Shown: positions 45,946 through 55,473, counted from the stretch's first letter. The stretch is DNA of 64,000 bases from Candidatus Litorirhabdus singularis (GCF_026262625.1 NZ_SHNN01000001.1:1831526-1895525); one strand, 5' to 3'. Translations and numbers: made by a program. The notes: generated from the sequence alone by a model not told the origin.

Positions 45946-47919
45946 TTACTCGTGATCGTAATCTAAGGTACTCACTCGAGACTGCCTTTGTGTGAGCTTC
46001 TCCTTGTTGCCATCCTTGAGGAAAGCATCGAAAAACGAAGTGAGGTAGTAGGACATCTCATCATGGAATTGCTCAGAAAACACACCGTCCGTCCACGCAG
46101 AGTGACCTGCCCGGTCAAATACCTGAAGATATTTCGCAGGTGACGTCTGGTCGAAAGTTCCACCGGTCTCAATCATCGGGGGTGTGATCGCGCGATCTGA
46201 TGTACCGCCCTGGTATAGGGTTTGGTCATTGCTCATGTCAGCGACCCGATTTTGTACCGTTAGCGGTTTATGCCAAGGTGACATCGCCGCAACCGTGCGG
46301 ATTTCGCTGCGCGTCCAATCGCCCCACGCGCCTGCAAGCCCCATGCAGGTGTAACCGCCCATCGAGTGCCCCATGCAGCCGATGTTGGCGAAGTCCTCTA
46401 CGTACCGCGCATAGGAACTATAAGGTAAGGCGTCAAGAACCGCGTGGAAGTCATCGCGTCTGTCGCGGTTGGTCTGGTCTGTCCAGTTCTCTGGCTCATT
46501 CCAAGCGACATCTGGTGTTGTACTGCCCGTATGGCAGTCTTGGTGCTTCGGAGCGACCACAATATAGCCTCTGTTGGCTAGACGGCTTTGAAGCCCAGCG
46601 GTGCTCTCCGGGCAGGCGCCCATGCCGTGAGAAAATACGACCAGAGGATAAACCCCGTTGCCTCCCCGACGAATCTCTACCTCCACTCCGCCGATGGTCT
46701 CTGTGGTCAGAATGTCGGCGATCGCCGATCCCATGGCCTGTGTTAGATAGACCTCTGCAAACTTCCTCCCCACCATTCGTATGCCCTCAGGTGTATGATG
46801 GGTTTCGTCTGCGCCTTTAGGAATATCGCGGTCAATCACTGGATAGATGAAAGGCCGCTCGAACTGCACCATCCACTGCTGGTGGATCACATGCAAGAGG
46901 AATGGTCTGCTGGGGTCCGGTGGCGAGACACTGTCGGGGTCTAAGTCAGTGATATCATCCGGGAAGGCATCGATATCGGCAGTGCCCCGGGTTGTGCCTA
47001 CTAAAAACGGGAGAGTATTGGGGATAATCCCGTTGTTGCGAAAGGCGTCCACAATCGATAGGAAATTCTCGCCCCAAACCTCCCCAGTGACACGCCGCCT
47101 ACCATCAGCGGCGCCTTGCTTGTAGAGAAAGCCTTCGAAGGTGATGTCAGGATGCGCCTGGATGGCTGCCGTAATATTGGAGACCAGAACTGCAGCGTTT
47201 TCTCCTCCGGGAATCCAGGTACTGATCAGGCTTCCGCCCACCGCATACTTGACGATGCCGATCGTGGAGTCCGGACACGCGGCGTGCAGTGTCCAGGCAA
47301 AGGCGAGCTCCGGTCCGTACCGGGGCCCATGATCAGCGTTTTCGGTGCTCAAACCCAGACGCTTCCAACTCCCCTCGTCCCACATCTGGAGCTTATCAGT
47401 ACCCGTTTCGTAAGCTGTGGGCAGTGTGCCGGGGCGGCCATAGGCAGACACCATATTTGACTGACCTGCAGCGAGAAATACGTGCATGGTGGGGTCGCTC
47501 TCGTCCCAAGGGCACTCCAGTGTGGCACCGAGAAACGCTTCTTGTAGTACCACATTCACAGTCCGTGTAACGGTTGTAGCAGCATTACCAGCTGCATCGG
47601 ACACGTTATAACTTAGTGTGTAGGTATCAGTTGTTGCAGTGTCGACAGCTCCAGTAACAATCGTAGTTAATCCTGAATCGACATCATCAGACACCGACGA
47701 ACCCGGGTCAGTAAAGGTTGAGCCTACCTCTATTGTCATCGGGTTATCACCCATTAAGGTAATAACCGGTGGCGTGGTATCAGATTTACCGCTACCGCCA
47801 CCGCTACCGCTACCGCTACCGCTACCGCTACCGCTACCGCTACCGCTACCGCTACCGCTACCGCCACAGGCTGATAGTAATGAGAACGCTAATACGACTA
47901 ACAAATAAAGGATTTTCAT
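45946..47919 (-). CDS. Lipoprotein with Ig-like domain and two esterase domains (GQSN-type plus alpha/beta hydrolase)
   Basis: A 657-residue lipoprotein (lipobox LLSACGG, Cys18) with an unusual chain of domains. Residues 20-44 are a Gly-Ser repeat linker. Residues about 46-124 are a DUF5011-like Ig domain (DTTPPVITLMGD, SYNVSDAAGNA). Residues about 140-400 are an SGNH/GQSN esterase of the sialate-O-acetylesterase (CE6) type, with GQSNM (152-156), KQGAADG and HHTPEG. Residues about 405-650 are an alpha/beta hydrolase with VVFSHGMG, GHSMGG (517-522) and a late histidine near FDRAGHSAW. This suggests removal of acyl groups from polysaccharide at the cell surface. The two catalytic units may act on different esters. 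It is convergent with IS copy 12. Confidence 0.82.
   Translation of the reverse strand: MKILYLLVVLAFSLLSACGGSGSGSGSGSGSGSGSGSGSGGGSGKSDTTPPVITLMGDNPMTIEVGSTFTDPGSSVSDDVDSGLTTIVTGAVDTATTDTYTLSYNVSDAAGNAATTVTRTVNVVLQEAFLGATLECPWDESDPTMHVFLAAGQSNMVSAYGRPGTLPTAYETGTDKLQMWDEGSWKRLGLSTENADHGPRYGPELAFAWTLHAACPDSTIGIVKYAVGGSLISTWIPGGENAAVLVSNITAAIQAHPDITFEGFLYKQGAADGRRRVTGEVWGENFLSIVDAFRNNGIIPNTLPFLVGTTRGTADIDAFPDDITDLDPDSVSPPDPSRPFLLHVIHQQWMVQFERPFIYPVIDRDIPKGADETHHTPEGIRMVGRKFAEVYLTQAMGSAIADILTTETIGGVEVEIRRGGNGVYPLVVFSHGMGACPESTAGLQSRLANRGYIVVAPKHQDCHTGSTTPDVAWNEPENWTDQTNRDRRDDFHAVLDALPYSSYARYVEDFANIGCMGHSMGGYTCMGLAGAWGDWTRSEIRTVAAMSPWHKPLTVQNRVADMSNDQTLYQGGTSDRAITPPMIETGGTFDQTSPAKYLQVFDRAGHSAWTDGVFSEQFHDEMSYYLTSFFDAFLKDGNKEKLTQRQSRVSTLDYDHE
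47801..47863. repeat. Hexanucleotide microsatellite (CCGCTA)n
   Basis: About ten perfect six-base units inside the esterase gene, encoding the Ser-Gly linker on the minus strand. Unit changes would alter linker length without shifting frame. Confidence 0.9.
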
Positions 47920-48002
47920 TTTTCTGTGCTCTATAAGAGGGTGTCTACTTTCAATAGGCCGTTAATACGCCCTATACTTGCCATCGACACTGGAATTTTC
48001 CG

Positions 48003-48602
48003 TTAGCGCTCCGGATTGATCAGTTGGAATGTTTCACCGGAGCCCGGCAAAAAATACGGTGAATTGGGGCCATGAAACCCTTGAAGAAAGGTCACGTCAC
48101 TATCAATAGTCAACTCTCCCCGAATTTTCAGCGCCTCTACCAAGCTATCAAAATCAGGGCCATTCCCTCCCATTAGCGTGGGGTTTCGCGTTGCCTGCCA
48201 GTGATCCAGGCTCGCGTATCGTGTAAGCAGGTAGACTTCATCGTAGTCCTTGTCATTTAATGTCAACACTTTGTATGCGCTGCCCATATCACCGGCCTTT
48301 TCAGTCGGGACCACATCCAACACCACCCACATGCCGACGACCCGGGCTCCGATCTTCTCGAAGTACGGCCAGATGCCGGCCTGGCTAACCTTCAGAAACC
48401 GATCATAGCTTCCCTTTGATATCTTCCAATGGCGCAGCGTGGTGACGGGGCTTTCTTGCTGGGCAACCTGATTGCGAACGGCTATTGCATGGCTGTTTTC
48501 CTGTGCGATCAGGCCTGCCGGCAGACACAGCATTACGAGTAGAACCAGGCGCTTTGAAAAGCCGCGGGTCTTATCTGCAATCTGATGACTGTGGTGCATC
48601 AT
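48003..48602 (-). CDS. Exported NIPSNAP-like protein
   Basis: A 199-residue protein with a signal peptide (LVLLVMLCLPAGLIAQ, to about 34). The mature part reads TTLRHWKISKGSYDRFLKVS, then IWPYFEKIGARVVGMWVVL and DYDEVYLLTRYASLDHWQAT, a ferredoxin-like alpha-beta layout that resembles NIPSNAP/dimeric alpha-beta barrel proteins. No catalytic residues can be named. Its start codon overlaps the stop region of the TonB receptor upstream, so both are probably translated from one transcript, and it may process or bind the imported compound in the periplasm. Confidence 0.62.
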   Translation of the reverse strand: MMHHSHQIADKTRGFSKRLVLLVMLCLPAGLIAQENSHAIAVRNQVAQQESPVTTLRHWKISKGSYDRFLKVSQAGIWPYFEKIGARVVGMWVVLDVVPTEKAGDMGSAYKVLTLNDKDYDEVYLLTRYASLDHWQATRNPTLMGGNGPDFDSLVEALKIRGELTIDSDVTFLQGFHGPNSPYFLPGSGETFQLINPER

Positions 48603-51022
48603 CAGAACCTGTACCTTGCCTGCACGGCAATAGAGCGCGGCCGCTCCGGCAGGCCAAAATAACTGTTGGAATCAGTTACCGGTACATCGTTGTTCCAGAA
48701 AGTTGTCTTTTCGTCGGTCAGGTTTTTCCCTATCAGGGCCACCGTCCATGTGTCGTCGGTGCTGGCCAGCGCGATACGTGCATTGATACGGGTCGCATCG
48801 TCATGCTTGGTATTCGGGTCAAGGTCCAGCGCCGAGTAAAATTCATCGCTGTAGTTGATATCCACACCACTGACCAATTCCATGCTAGTGCCCAGTGGAA
48901 TGACATACTGGGCGTAAAGGCTGGCGCTCCAATCCGGCGAAAACAGCAAGGTCTCGTCTTTCAGATCCTGGCCGCCGGCCTCACCCGGTGCGATATTGGT
49001 GCCGTCTTCGCGCAGGCAGCCGGGGTTGTTCACCGGATCAGTGGCTTGCGGAACAGTACAGGTGGCACCGGTAAAGTCGTCATAGTAGGCGTCAAGGTAA
49101 GCCACTGCGCCACCGACAGAAAAACGCTCGGTTAACAATATACGGCCATCCAGTTCCACGCCCTGGCTAATTGCCTCGCCGGCATTACCCACGCGAAACA
49201 CATCCCCGACCAGGGAGCTGGTCTGCAGGTCCTCGTACTCCATGCGAAACACGGCGAGGTTCAATTCCGCTGCACCATCCAGCAGGCGCATTTTTGCGCC
49301 AACTTCATAGGAAAGAACCTCCTCGGGCTCGTACTCGAGTATCGAGGGGTCGGCACCCGGTATCGATTCACCGGTTGGCTCACCGGTGAATGGATTTGCC
49401 AGCCGAATCTCGTAGCCGGCGCCGCTGTAGGCTTCATCGTAGCCACCGCCCTTGAAGCCCGTGCTGATACTTGCATAGAGCATGGTGTCTTCACCCACAT
49501 CCCATTGGATGGCACCGGAAAAAGTCCACTTGTCTTCGTCGCGACTGAGGTCGGTAAAGCTGTGCTGGCGTACATCAGCAGTTAGCTCACCGTTCCGTGG
49601 ATTAGCATAAAAAGTGTTGCTACCGAACCGGAACTGTAGGCCATCGGAGACTGTGACCTTATCCAGATCCTTGGTTTCCTCGTTATAGCGCAGGCCCAGG
49701 GTGAAGCGCAGGGTGTCAGTGGCATTCCAGGTCCCCTGGCCGAACACCGCCCAGCTTTCACCGTCCTGATCGAAGACGCTGGGCACACCAGGTTCCTCAG
49801 AATACAACGCCGCAACGCTCAAGGGGCCAGACTGCAGGAAATCAATAGCGTCAATGCGGCGACTGATATCCAACTCGTTGCGTTGGTAGTAGGCGCCGGC
49901 TATCCAGTCGATAGTCTCACCGCCAGGTGATACCAGGCGCAGTTCCTGGCTGTACTGCTTGTAGTCTTCCCACCGTGTACGGTGGAGTGCTGGCGTAGCG
50001 GCAAAATCGGTATCTCCCGCCGACATCCGGTCGTAGGCCGAGTAGGCTGAAATAGACGTAAAGGTGGCAAAATCCAGCTGCCAATCAACCGTAAGCGCAA
50101 AAACGTCTGTATCCGTCGAGCTGCGGTTGTCAGCATCACCGGCGCCCTTGTTCCTGTCCGAGATCACCGGAAACGGCACCGCACCGGCAAAGTTCTCCTG
50201 CCCGGCAAAGTCCGACTGGTACACCACTGATGGAGAAGCTTCCCCCTGAAAATCACCGTATTCGTACTTGGCAGTGATCTCCAGATTATCGCTGGCCACC
50301 CAGCGCAGGCTACCGCGAGCATACCAGTTGTCGCGGTCTGGGCCTTCTACACGATTGGTGACATCATCCCACCAGCCGTCCATAGCGTCATGACGTACCG
50401 CCAGCCTACCGGACAGGCCGTCAGTCAACGGCCCGGATAGTACAAGGTTGTATTGCTGCTCACCGTGATCCGGTGAGTACAGGGCTTCCACCATGCCTTC
50501 GAACTCGTCGGTGGGCTTGGCGGTGGTGACATTGATCGCGCCGGCAATCGTATTCTTGCCAAACAGAATACCTTGGGGGCCTTTGAGGACTTCAACGCGC
50601 TCAAGGTCCATCGTGGTTGGAACCGCCGCCAGTGGCCCACGCCCGGCGTAAACGCCGTCGATATACATGCCCACAGACTGTTCGAAACCCTGATTGGTGC
50701 CGGAACCCACACCGCGAATGAACAGGTTGGGCGTTCCTGCGCCAGCATTGACGGTCACATTGGGCATATACTGAGTCAATTCCTGCAGCGAGGTAATACC
50801 AATATCATCAATTCTCTCGCCACTCATGGTGGCAATGGCGATGGGTACGTCCTGTAGGCTCTCGCTGCGCTTTTGCGCTGTAACGACGACCTCTTCCAGC
50901 ATCAACTGGGCAATGGCCTGAGAGGTGGGCACCAGAGCAAGAGCGAGGGCGCTTAGCGTCAAGTGGGCGCTGGCGTGCGATTTGGAGGCCCGCTTCGAGG
51001 TGAATGTGCGATCAGCTTTCAT
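48602..51022 (-). CDS. TonB-dependent outer-membrane receptor
   Basis: An 806-residue receptor from ATG 51022; this start (MKADRT) is supported because the same bases around the ATG are conserved upstream of the sulfatase at 54820. The open frame extends to 51109 but into the regulatory region. Visible features are a signal peptide ending near SQAIAQ, a TonB-box-like LEEVVVTAQKRSESLQDV, a plug with LERVEVLKGPQGILFGKNTI, and a barrel ending AVQARYRF. It is similar in type to the receptor at 9266. It faces an AraC regulator at 51163, which probably controls it. The substrate is unknown; neighbouring hydrolases suggest an ester or sulfated compound. Confidence 0.92.
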   Translation of the reverse strand: MKADRTFTSKRASKSHASAHLTLSALALALVPTSQAIAQLMLEEVVVTAQKRSESLQDVPIAIATMSGERIDDIGITSLQELTQYMPNVTVNAGAGTPNLFIRGVGSGTNQGFEQSVGMYIDGVYAGRGPLAAVPTTMDLERVEVLKGPQGILFGKNTIAGAINVTTAKPTDEFEGMVEALYSPDHGEQQYNLVLSGPLTDGLSGRLAVRHDAMDGWWDDVTNRVEGPDRDNWYARGSLRWVASDNLEITAKYEYGDFQGEASPSVVYQSDFAGQENFAGAVPFPVISDRNKGAGDADNRSSTDTDVFALTVDWQLDFATFTSISAYSAYDRMSAGDTDFAATPALHRTRWEDYKQYSQELRLVSPGGETIDWIAGAYYQRNELDISRRIDAIDFLQSGPLSVAALYSEEPGVPSVFDQDGESWAVFGQGTWNATDTLRFTLGLRYNEETKDLDKVTVSDGLQFRFGSNTFYANPRNGELTADVRQHSFTDLSRDEDKWTFSGAIQWDVGEDTMLYASISTGFKGGGYDEAYSGAGYEIRLANPFTGEPTGESIPGADPSILEYEPEEVLSYEVGAKMRLLDGAAELNLAVFRMEYEDLQTSSLVGDVFRVGNAGEAISQGVELDGRILLTERFSVGGAVAYLDAYYDDFTGATCTVPQATDPVNNPGCLREDGTNIAPGEAGGQDLKDETLLFSPDWSASLYAQYVIPLGTSMELVSGVDINYSDEFYSALDLDPNTKHDDATRINARIALASTDDTWTVALIGKNLTDEKTTFWNNDVPVTDSNSYFGLPERPRSIAVQARYRF

Positions 51023-51162
51023 AGTGTTTTTCGCCTTTGGCTGTTTTATAGATTTGCTGCTTCCCCGCATTTCAGCGGAGGAAGAACAGCTATGGTATTC
51101 TGGCGCCATCAGCCAAACTTGATATATTACGCAATACTCAATGCCCCGAAAGTTCCCTACCC
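51023..51162. promoter_or_regulatory. Divergent promoter/operator region, copy A
   Basis: The gap between the TonB receptor and the AraC gene. It shares a long stretch with the region before the sulfatase (54821-54961): TCTGGCGCCATC, then CTTGATATATTACGCAAT, then CTCAA and CCCCGAAAG in the same order and spacing. Such duplication of an intergenic region implies a shared regulator. Confidence 0.65.
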
Positions 51163-52176
51163 ATGACCAAGAACACGCCTAGTAGAGCTCTCACTGGCGT
51201 AGCCAGCCTGGTTGAGAGCTATGGCCATGATCCGGACAGCATAGCTCGTCGTGTGGGCCTGGCGCCGTCCGCACTGTATCGGCCAGATCTTTTTATTGAA
51301 GGTGGCGTTTTCAATGATTTCCTCGAAGAAGCTGCACTGGTTTGTGATGATCGATTCTTTTCCCTGAAGTTGGCTCCTATACAGGGTTGGCAGGTGCTGG
51401 GCCCAGTGTGGAAGGTGATTCGCCGGGCCCAAACGGTTGGCGAAGTGTTGCGCATCCTCGCCGCGCACCTGGAGTCTCACGCAAGTACCACCTCATCCCT
51501 GCTGGTGGAGGATGATAGGGGTGTCTCGATTTGCTTCGAGGCGCGATGGGATCCCAAGTGGGGCCGAACCCGTAATACCAGCCGTGTCCAGCTAGTTGAG
51601 CTGGCTGTTGCGATAAGCGTCTATGAGATACGCCGCCTGCTGGGGAACAGCTGGCGTTCAGAGCGGGTCCAGCTTCGACACTCTGCGCCTGAAGATACAA
51701 GGCCCCTGCGTCAGGTTTGTGGGGATAAGCTCACGTTCAACCAGGACGTGAACGCACTTCGTGTCAGTAAAGCTGACTGCGAACGCCCCATTGTGTTTAT
51801 GCCTGATAGGCCACCAACCTCTGCGCAGTATGAGACTCCTACTGATCTAAAATTGAATATACCTTTTGTGTTAGAAGTCGACCGGGCTATTCGCCTGCTA
51901 CTGAACAGGGAAGAGGCCTCAGTGGATCGCGTGGCGGACACATTGGGTATCAGCCCGCGTACGCTGCAACACAGGTTAAAACAGAGCGATACCAGCTACC
52001 AGAGCCTGTTTGATATCGCCCGCATAGACCTTGCCCTGGAGTACTTGAATGATTCCGATCTCAATCTGTTGGCCATCAGTGAGCGCCTGGGCTTTACCGA
52101 TGCGGCGGCTTTTTCGAGGTTCTTCAAAAAACATATGAAATTGTCGCCGCGGGATTACTCCAAACGCATTAGCTAA
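51163..52176 (+). CDS. AraC-family regulator with AraC-binding-like N-terminal domain
   Basis: A 337-residue regulator. The N-terminal two thirds match the Arabinose_bd-type (PF12625) sensor found in OruR/ArgR-like regulators (LTGVASLVESYGHDPDSIAR start). The C-terminal AraC domain has VDRVADTLGISPRTLQHRLK and LLAISERLGFTDAAAFSRFF followed by KKHMKLSPRDY. It is divergent from the TonB receptor across a 140-base operator region. The same region recurs before the sulfatase gene, so this protein is the best candidate regulator of both. It ends 17 bases before the convergent DUF3089 gene. Confidence 0.92.
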   Translation: MTKNTPSRALTGVASLVESYGHDPDSIARRVGLAPSALYRPDLFIEGGVFNDFLEEAALVCDDRFFSLKLAPIQGWQVLGPVWKVIRRAQTVGEVLRILAAHLESHASTTSSLLVEDDRGVSICFEARWDPKWGRTRNTSRVQLVELAVAISVYEIRRLLGNSWRSERVQLRHSAPEDTRPLRQVCGDKLTFNQDVNALRVSKADCERPIVFMPDRPPTSAQYETPTDLKLNIPFVLEVDRAIRLLLNREEASVDRVADTLGISPRTLQHRLKQSDTSYQSLFDIARIDLALEYLNDSDLNLLAISERLGFTDAAAFSRFFKKHMKLSPRDYSKRIS

Positions 52177-52192
52177 TGGGCAGCTTGGCGGT

Positions 52193-53332
52193 CTACATCT
52201 CGCGCAGAAGACCCTGGGCACGTAACTTCGCGTTGTTGTGGATATTCATATAAAAAAGAGAATATTCCAGCAAGTGATAGGTGCCCATACGGTCGGCCTC
52301 AAACCCCGACGCTGCTGGCTCGCCGACATAGAGAGTCCCCCCCTTACATTGAGCGGAGACGAGTGCAGAGATGGGTTTTCTCAGGGCAATGACTTTCTGA
52401 TTGCCAGGTGTGTCGGCTGCCTTGCCCATCGCATCATTCCTCTTGCCCGCGCGCGGAAGTGCGCCTTCGTTAAGATTGGCATCCGCCATTTCTTCATCGG
52501 TGCGCCATGACAGGGGATTGGTGCACAAGCTCGCCTCTGGACGTTCGTATGCGGGAGCGCCCTCGGGCTTGGAGTCCCAGTGAATAACGCAATGCAGGTC
52601 GTCCTCTTGAGAGCACGGCTTTATGTTGCTCATTGCGTCAAACCATGAGGGTGAAACGGGAATTGAGGTAGAGCCAATCAGGTAAGCTGCTACCATTCGC
52701 TTATGTAGATCGCTGGAATCAATAACATCTTCTAATAAGCGTATTGCATGATGTGTTCCCTGGCTGTGACTGGCAATAATGAAGGGGCGGCTCTGGTTGT
52801 AGTGGTTGATGAAATAGTCGAAAGCGCGTCTGACATCCTGGTAGGCAAAACCGAGGACTCTATCGCGTTCTTCTGCCTCACCAAAGTACGCAAAAATATT
52901 GGCTTGCCGATATCGTGGTGCGTAAACATTACAACAGCCATTAAATACACTCGCCTGGTTAGCCATCATCAAACGGGTGTTTTCTTCTGTTCCTGAATTG
53001 ACATCCATCGGCGAAGTCCAGCTTGCGGTGGTCAGAAAGCCCGTGGGATGAATGAAAAACACGTCAACGGGAAATTCGCCCTGGGTACCTGCGGTGATCC
53101 CTTTGGGAACCAGGTCAGCATAGTCGGATATTGTGGGTAAGGCTGCCCAGTTTCTAACTTCACTATAGTCAGGAGCCGCGACGGCATCGGCGCTATTAAA
53201 CGTTCCTTCAGGCTTGTTGTAGGCGGCGAAAGCCGAAAAAAAAAGGCGACCGCCCAAACCGCTAACTAACAGCGCAATGGCGATAAGCGCAATGAGCATG
53301 AAAAACAGGCCCACTATTTTTAGTGCTTTCAT
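52193..53332 (-). CDS. DUF3089 family alpha/beta hydrolase
   Basis: A 379-residue protein with an N-terminal membrane helix (about 7-30, GLFFMLIALIAIALLVSGLG) and a DUF3089 domain. Family features are DVFFIHPTGFL, a following NGCCNVYAPRYRQ, and the nucleophile elbow ASHSQGT, where Ser is the probable nucleophile. Members are predicted lipase/esterase-like hydrolases, probably facing the periplasm here. It lies 45 bases downstream of the alkyl-sulfatase-like gene in the same direction, suggesting one transcript. Possible role: hydrolysis of an ester in the same compound. Confidence 0.85.
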   Translation of the reverse strand: MKALKIVGLFFMLIALIAIALLVSGLGGRLFFSAFAAYNKPEGTFNSADAVAAPDYSEVRNWAALPTISDYADLVPKGITAGTQGEFPVDVFFIHPTGFLTTASWTSPMDVNSGTEENTRLMMANQASVFNGCCNVYAPRYRQANIFAYFGEAEERDRVLGFAYQDVRRAFDYFINHYNQSRPFIIASHSQGTHHAIRLLEDVIDSSDLHKRMVAAYLIGSTSIPVSPSWFDAMSNIKPCSQEDDLHCVIHWDSKPEGAPAYERPEASLCTNPLSWRTDEEMADANLNEGALPRAGKRNDAMGKAADTPGNQKVIALRKPISALVSAQCKGGTLYVGEPAASGFEADRMGTYHLLEYSLFYMNIHNNAKLRAQGLLREM

Positions 53333-53377
53333 TTCGGCCCTCGCTGGAGTCCCCTCTTGAGCAACACAGGGTGAACG

Positions 53378-54820
53378 CTACCTACGCTTAGGAGTAGCGG
53401 CCTCCACTTGCTCCAGCCTTCGCTGGGTCTCCCTGATACCAAAATTCAGCCAACCAGATTCATTCAGGTTGCTTGAGTCCTGTCGCAGCTGGCTAAGGGC
53501 CGTCAGGCGCAACTCCAGGGCCGTGCGGTTGTGTGGGTCTGCTAACAGCGCCGCTTCTGCCAGGCGCAGGGCTTTGACCAGCTCGCCCTGTTCCAGCAGG
53601 GGCTGGGCCTGCTTGATCACCTTGTCGGCGCCACCGGCCATGGCCACCAGTTCGGGGTACACCGACTCGGGAGACTCGGCGTACATGCTCACCGGATTGG
53701 CGTCGAACCAGCCCACGTAACCTTCGTAGATGCCGCGTACCGACCAGGATATCCAGCCGTATCCTTCGCCCACATCCAGCGCTTGGGGCAACCTGATCTC
53801 CCGCATCAGGGAGTAAACGTCCTTACCCTGATTCATGCCAATTACCGTCTGGTCATGAACATACTGAATGGCGTCACGATACTGGGTCAGGGCAGCGCGG
53901 ATATTATCCCAACCCTCGATGGGCTCGCCGTGGCTCGGCAGTAACAGCTCCGGCTTTAGTGCCAACACGCGGTTTAGTGAGTCGATGTAATCGAGTGCCC
54001 AGCGCGGCTTGGTGCCCCGCAGGGTATAGATATTGGGGAATGACCGGTAGTAGAGGTCGCCGACGAAAGCGGCCTTGTGTTGGGGCATCCATACTGTCAG
54101 GGCGTCGTAGGTTTCCGCAGGCGTGTGTAGCACCTGAAATTGCTGACCTCCGGCGGAGAAGGTGTACTCCTTGTCGAACAGGGTATTGGGAAAAATATCG
54201 GCACCGAAATTGTCCGCGTTAGAAGCGGGCATTTGCCTGGAATCCAGTTCGAACCCAAACTGCGCCTGGTTGCGTCGGTTGAACATCCCTGACAGGCGGT
54301 TCTGGTAATGCAGGAACTCCACCATGTTTTCCTGGGCGATTACCCGGGTCTCGGGTTCACGCCACAGTTCTACGCCGCCGGTATGGTCGGCATGAGCGTG
54401 GGTGATGATTACCGAGTGGATCGGGCCATCGCTGACCGCGGTAAGCAATTTTTTGTGATGGGGCGCCATGGCCTCTAGTGAGGTGTCGACAATCACATTG
54501 CCCTGGTCAGTGACCACCATAAACGTATTGCCGAACCCGGTGGCCTTATAGATCACCTCGTTGACCTTTTGTGCTTCGGTCTGGGTGCTACCCTGTCGCA
54601 GGTGCAGGCTGGGGTCGGCGCGGCCGCTCTCCAGCGCCTTGGGAGTATAGTCGTCGGCCATGCCAAAACTGGCTGTTGCCATCAGCGCCGCTGCCAACCA
54701 TGCCCTGTGAAAGCCCACTTTTAATCTGGAGCCCAATAAACCGCCAGCCTCGCCTGACCGTGCAATGTTGGCTACATTTTCGGGATGTTTTGGCTTGGTG
54801 ATTCTGATGGCGGCTTTCAT
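53378..54820 (-). CDS. Alkyl-sulfatase-like metallo-beta-lactamase-fold protein
   Basis: A 480-residue exported protein (signal core WLAAALMATASFGMA, about 41-55). The zinc motif THAHADHTGG (HxHxDH at 141-146) and the later HTPAETYDALTVWMP and AFVGDLYYRSFPN segments match SdsA1/BDS1-type alkyl sulfatases, including the helical dimerisation region (EGYVGWFDANPVSMY) and a TPR-like tail (ALRLAEAALLADPHNRTALE). The family hydrolyses primary or secondary alkyl sulfates. The length (480) is shorter than SdsA1, as the SCP2-like end is not evident. It is followed by the DUF3089 gene. Its upstream region repeats that of the TonB receptor, and an IS copy starts where a divergent regulator would begin. 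Confidence 0.88.
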   Translation of the reverse strand: MKAAIRITKPKHPENVANIARSGEAGGLLGSRLKVGFHRAWLAAALMATASFGMADDYTPKALESGRADPSLHLRQGSTQTEAQKVNEVIYKATGFGNTFMVVTDQGNVIVDTSLEAMAPHHKKLLTAVSDGPIHSVIITHAHADHTGGVELWREPETRVIAQENMVEFLHYQNRLSGMFNRRNQAQFGFELDSRQMPASNADNFGADIFPNTLFDKEYTFSAGGQQFQVLHTPAETYDALTVWMPQHKAAFVGDLYYRSFPNIYTLRGTKPRWALDYIDSLNRVLALKPELLLPSHGEPIEGWDNIRAALTQYRDAIQYVHDQTVIGMNQGKDVYSLMREIRLPQALDVGEGYGWISWSVRGIYEGYVGWFDANPVSMYAESPESVYPELVAMAGGADKVIKQAQPLLEQGELVKALRLAEAALLADPHNRTALELRLTALSQLRQDSSNLNESGWLNFGIRETQRRLEQVEAATPKRR

Positions 54821-54961
54821 GGTGTCTTTCCCGGTTTGGCAATATTATAGAAGTGTTGCTTCCCAGCATTTTCCACGGACGTAAAACAGCGATCATAATC
54901 TGGCGCCATCGGCCGATCTTGATATATTACGCAATTCTCAAAACCCCGAAAGCCACCATAC
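54821..54961. promoter_or_regulatory. Divergent-type promoter/operator region, copy B
   Basis: Homologous to 51023-51162, including the bases around the leftward start codon (GGCTTTCAT versus AGCTTTCAT). In copy A an AraC gene starts at the right border. Here IS copy 13 starts there instead (54962), a few bases past CCGAAAG. The divergent gene has probably been lost. Confidence 0.65.
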
Positions 54962-55473
54962 GGTACTGCCAACTTAACCGCCCTATATTGATAGAATCGG
55001 CGGATGAACACTTATAAACGCCATCGCTTCCCACCCGATATCATCTCCTACGCCGTTTGGCTTTACTACCGCTTCAACCTCAGCCACCGAGATATCGAAG
55101 ATCTGCTAGCCGAACGAGGCATCACAGTAAGCCGCGAAGCAATCCGACTGTGGTGCATCAAGTTCGGCCGTCTCTATGCCCGCCGATTGAAACGAAAGCA
55201 CCGAGGCTATGGCGACACCTTCTATATCGATGAAGTATTCGTACGGATCAACGGTAAGCTGCATTACCTGTGGCGGGCAGTCGATCAGGATGGCGAAGTC
55301 GTTGATGTATTTCTACAGGCCAAGCGTGATGGCGCAGCAGCAAAGCGCTTTTTCAGGCGGCTGGTGCGATCTAGTGGCACTGAGCCCAGGAAGATTGTGA
55401 CTGATAAATTAAGAAGCTACGGAGTCGCTCACCGGGAGTTAATTCCAGACACGATCCACAGCACTCAACAGAA
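54962..55473 (+). mobile_element. IS6-family element, 3'-truncated copy 13
   Basis: Left repeat GGTACTGCCAACTTAA (54962-54977). The transposase starts at ATG 55004 and is in frame with none of the inserts A-C, through DEVFVRINGKLHYLWRAVDQ and VTDKLRSYGVAH, up to IHSTQQ at about 55473. There it runs into REP-like DNA and stops at 55513 with 13 foreign residues. The right end and the catalytic Glu region are missing, so it is inactive. Confidence 0.88.

Noticed and set aside
47639..47908. Plus-strand Pro-Leu repeat reading frame
   Set aside because: It is the antisense of the Gly-Ser microsatellite in the esterase gene, without a ribosome-binding site or domain.
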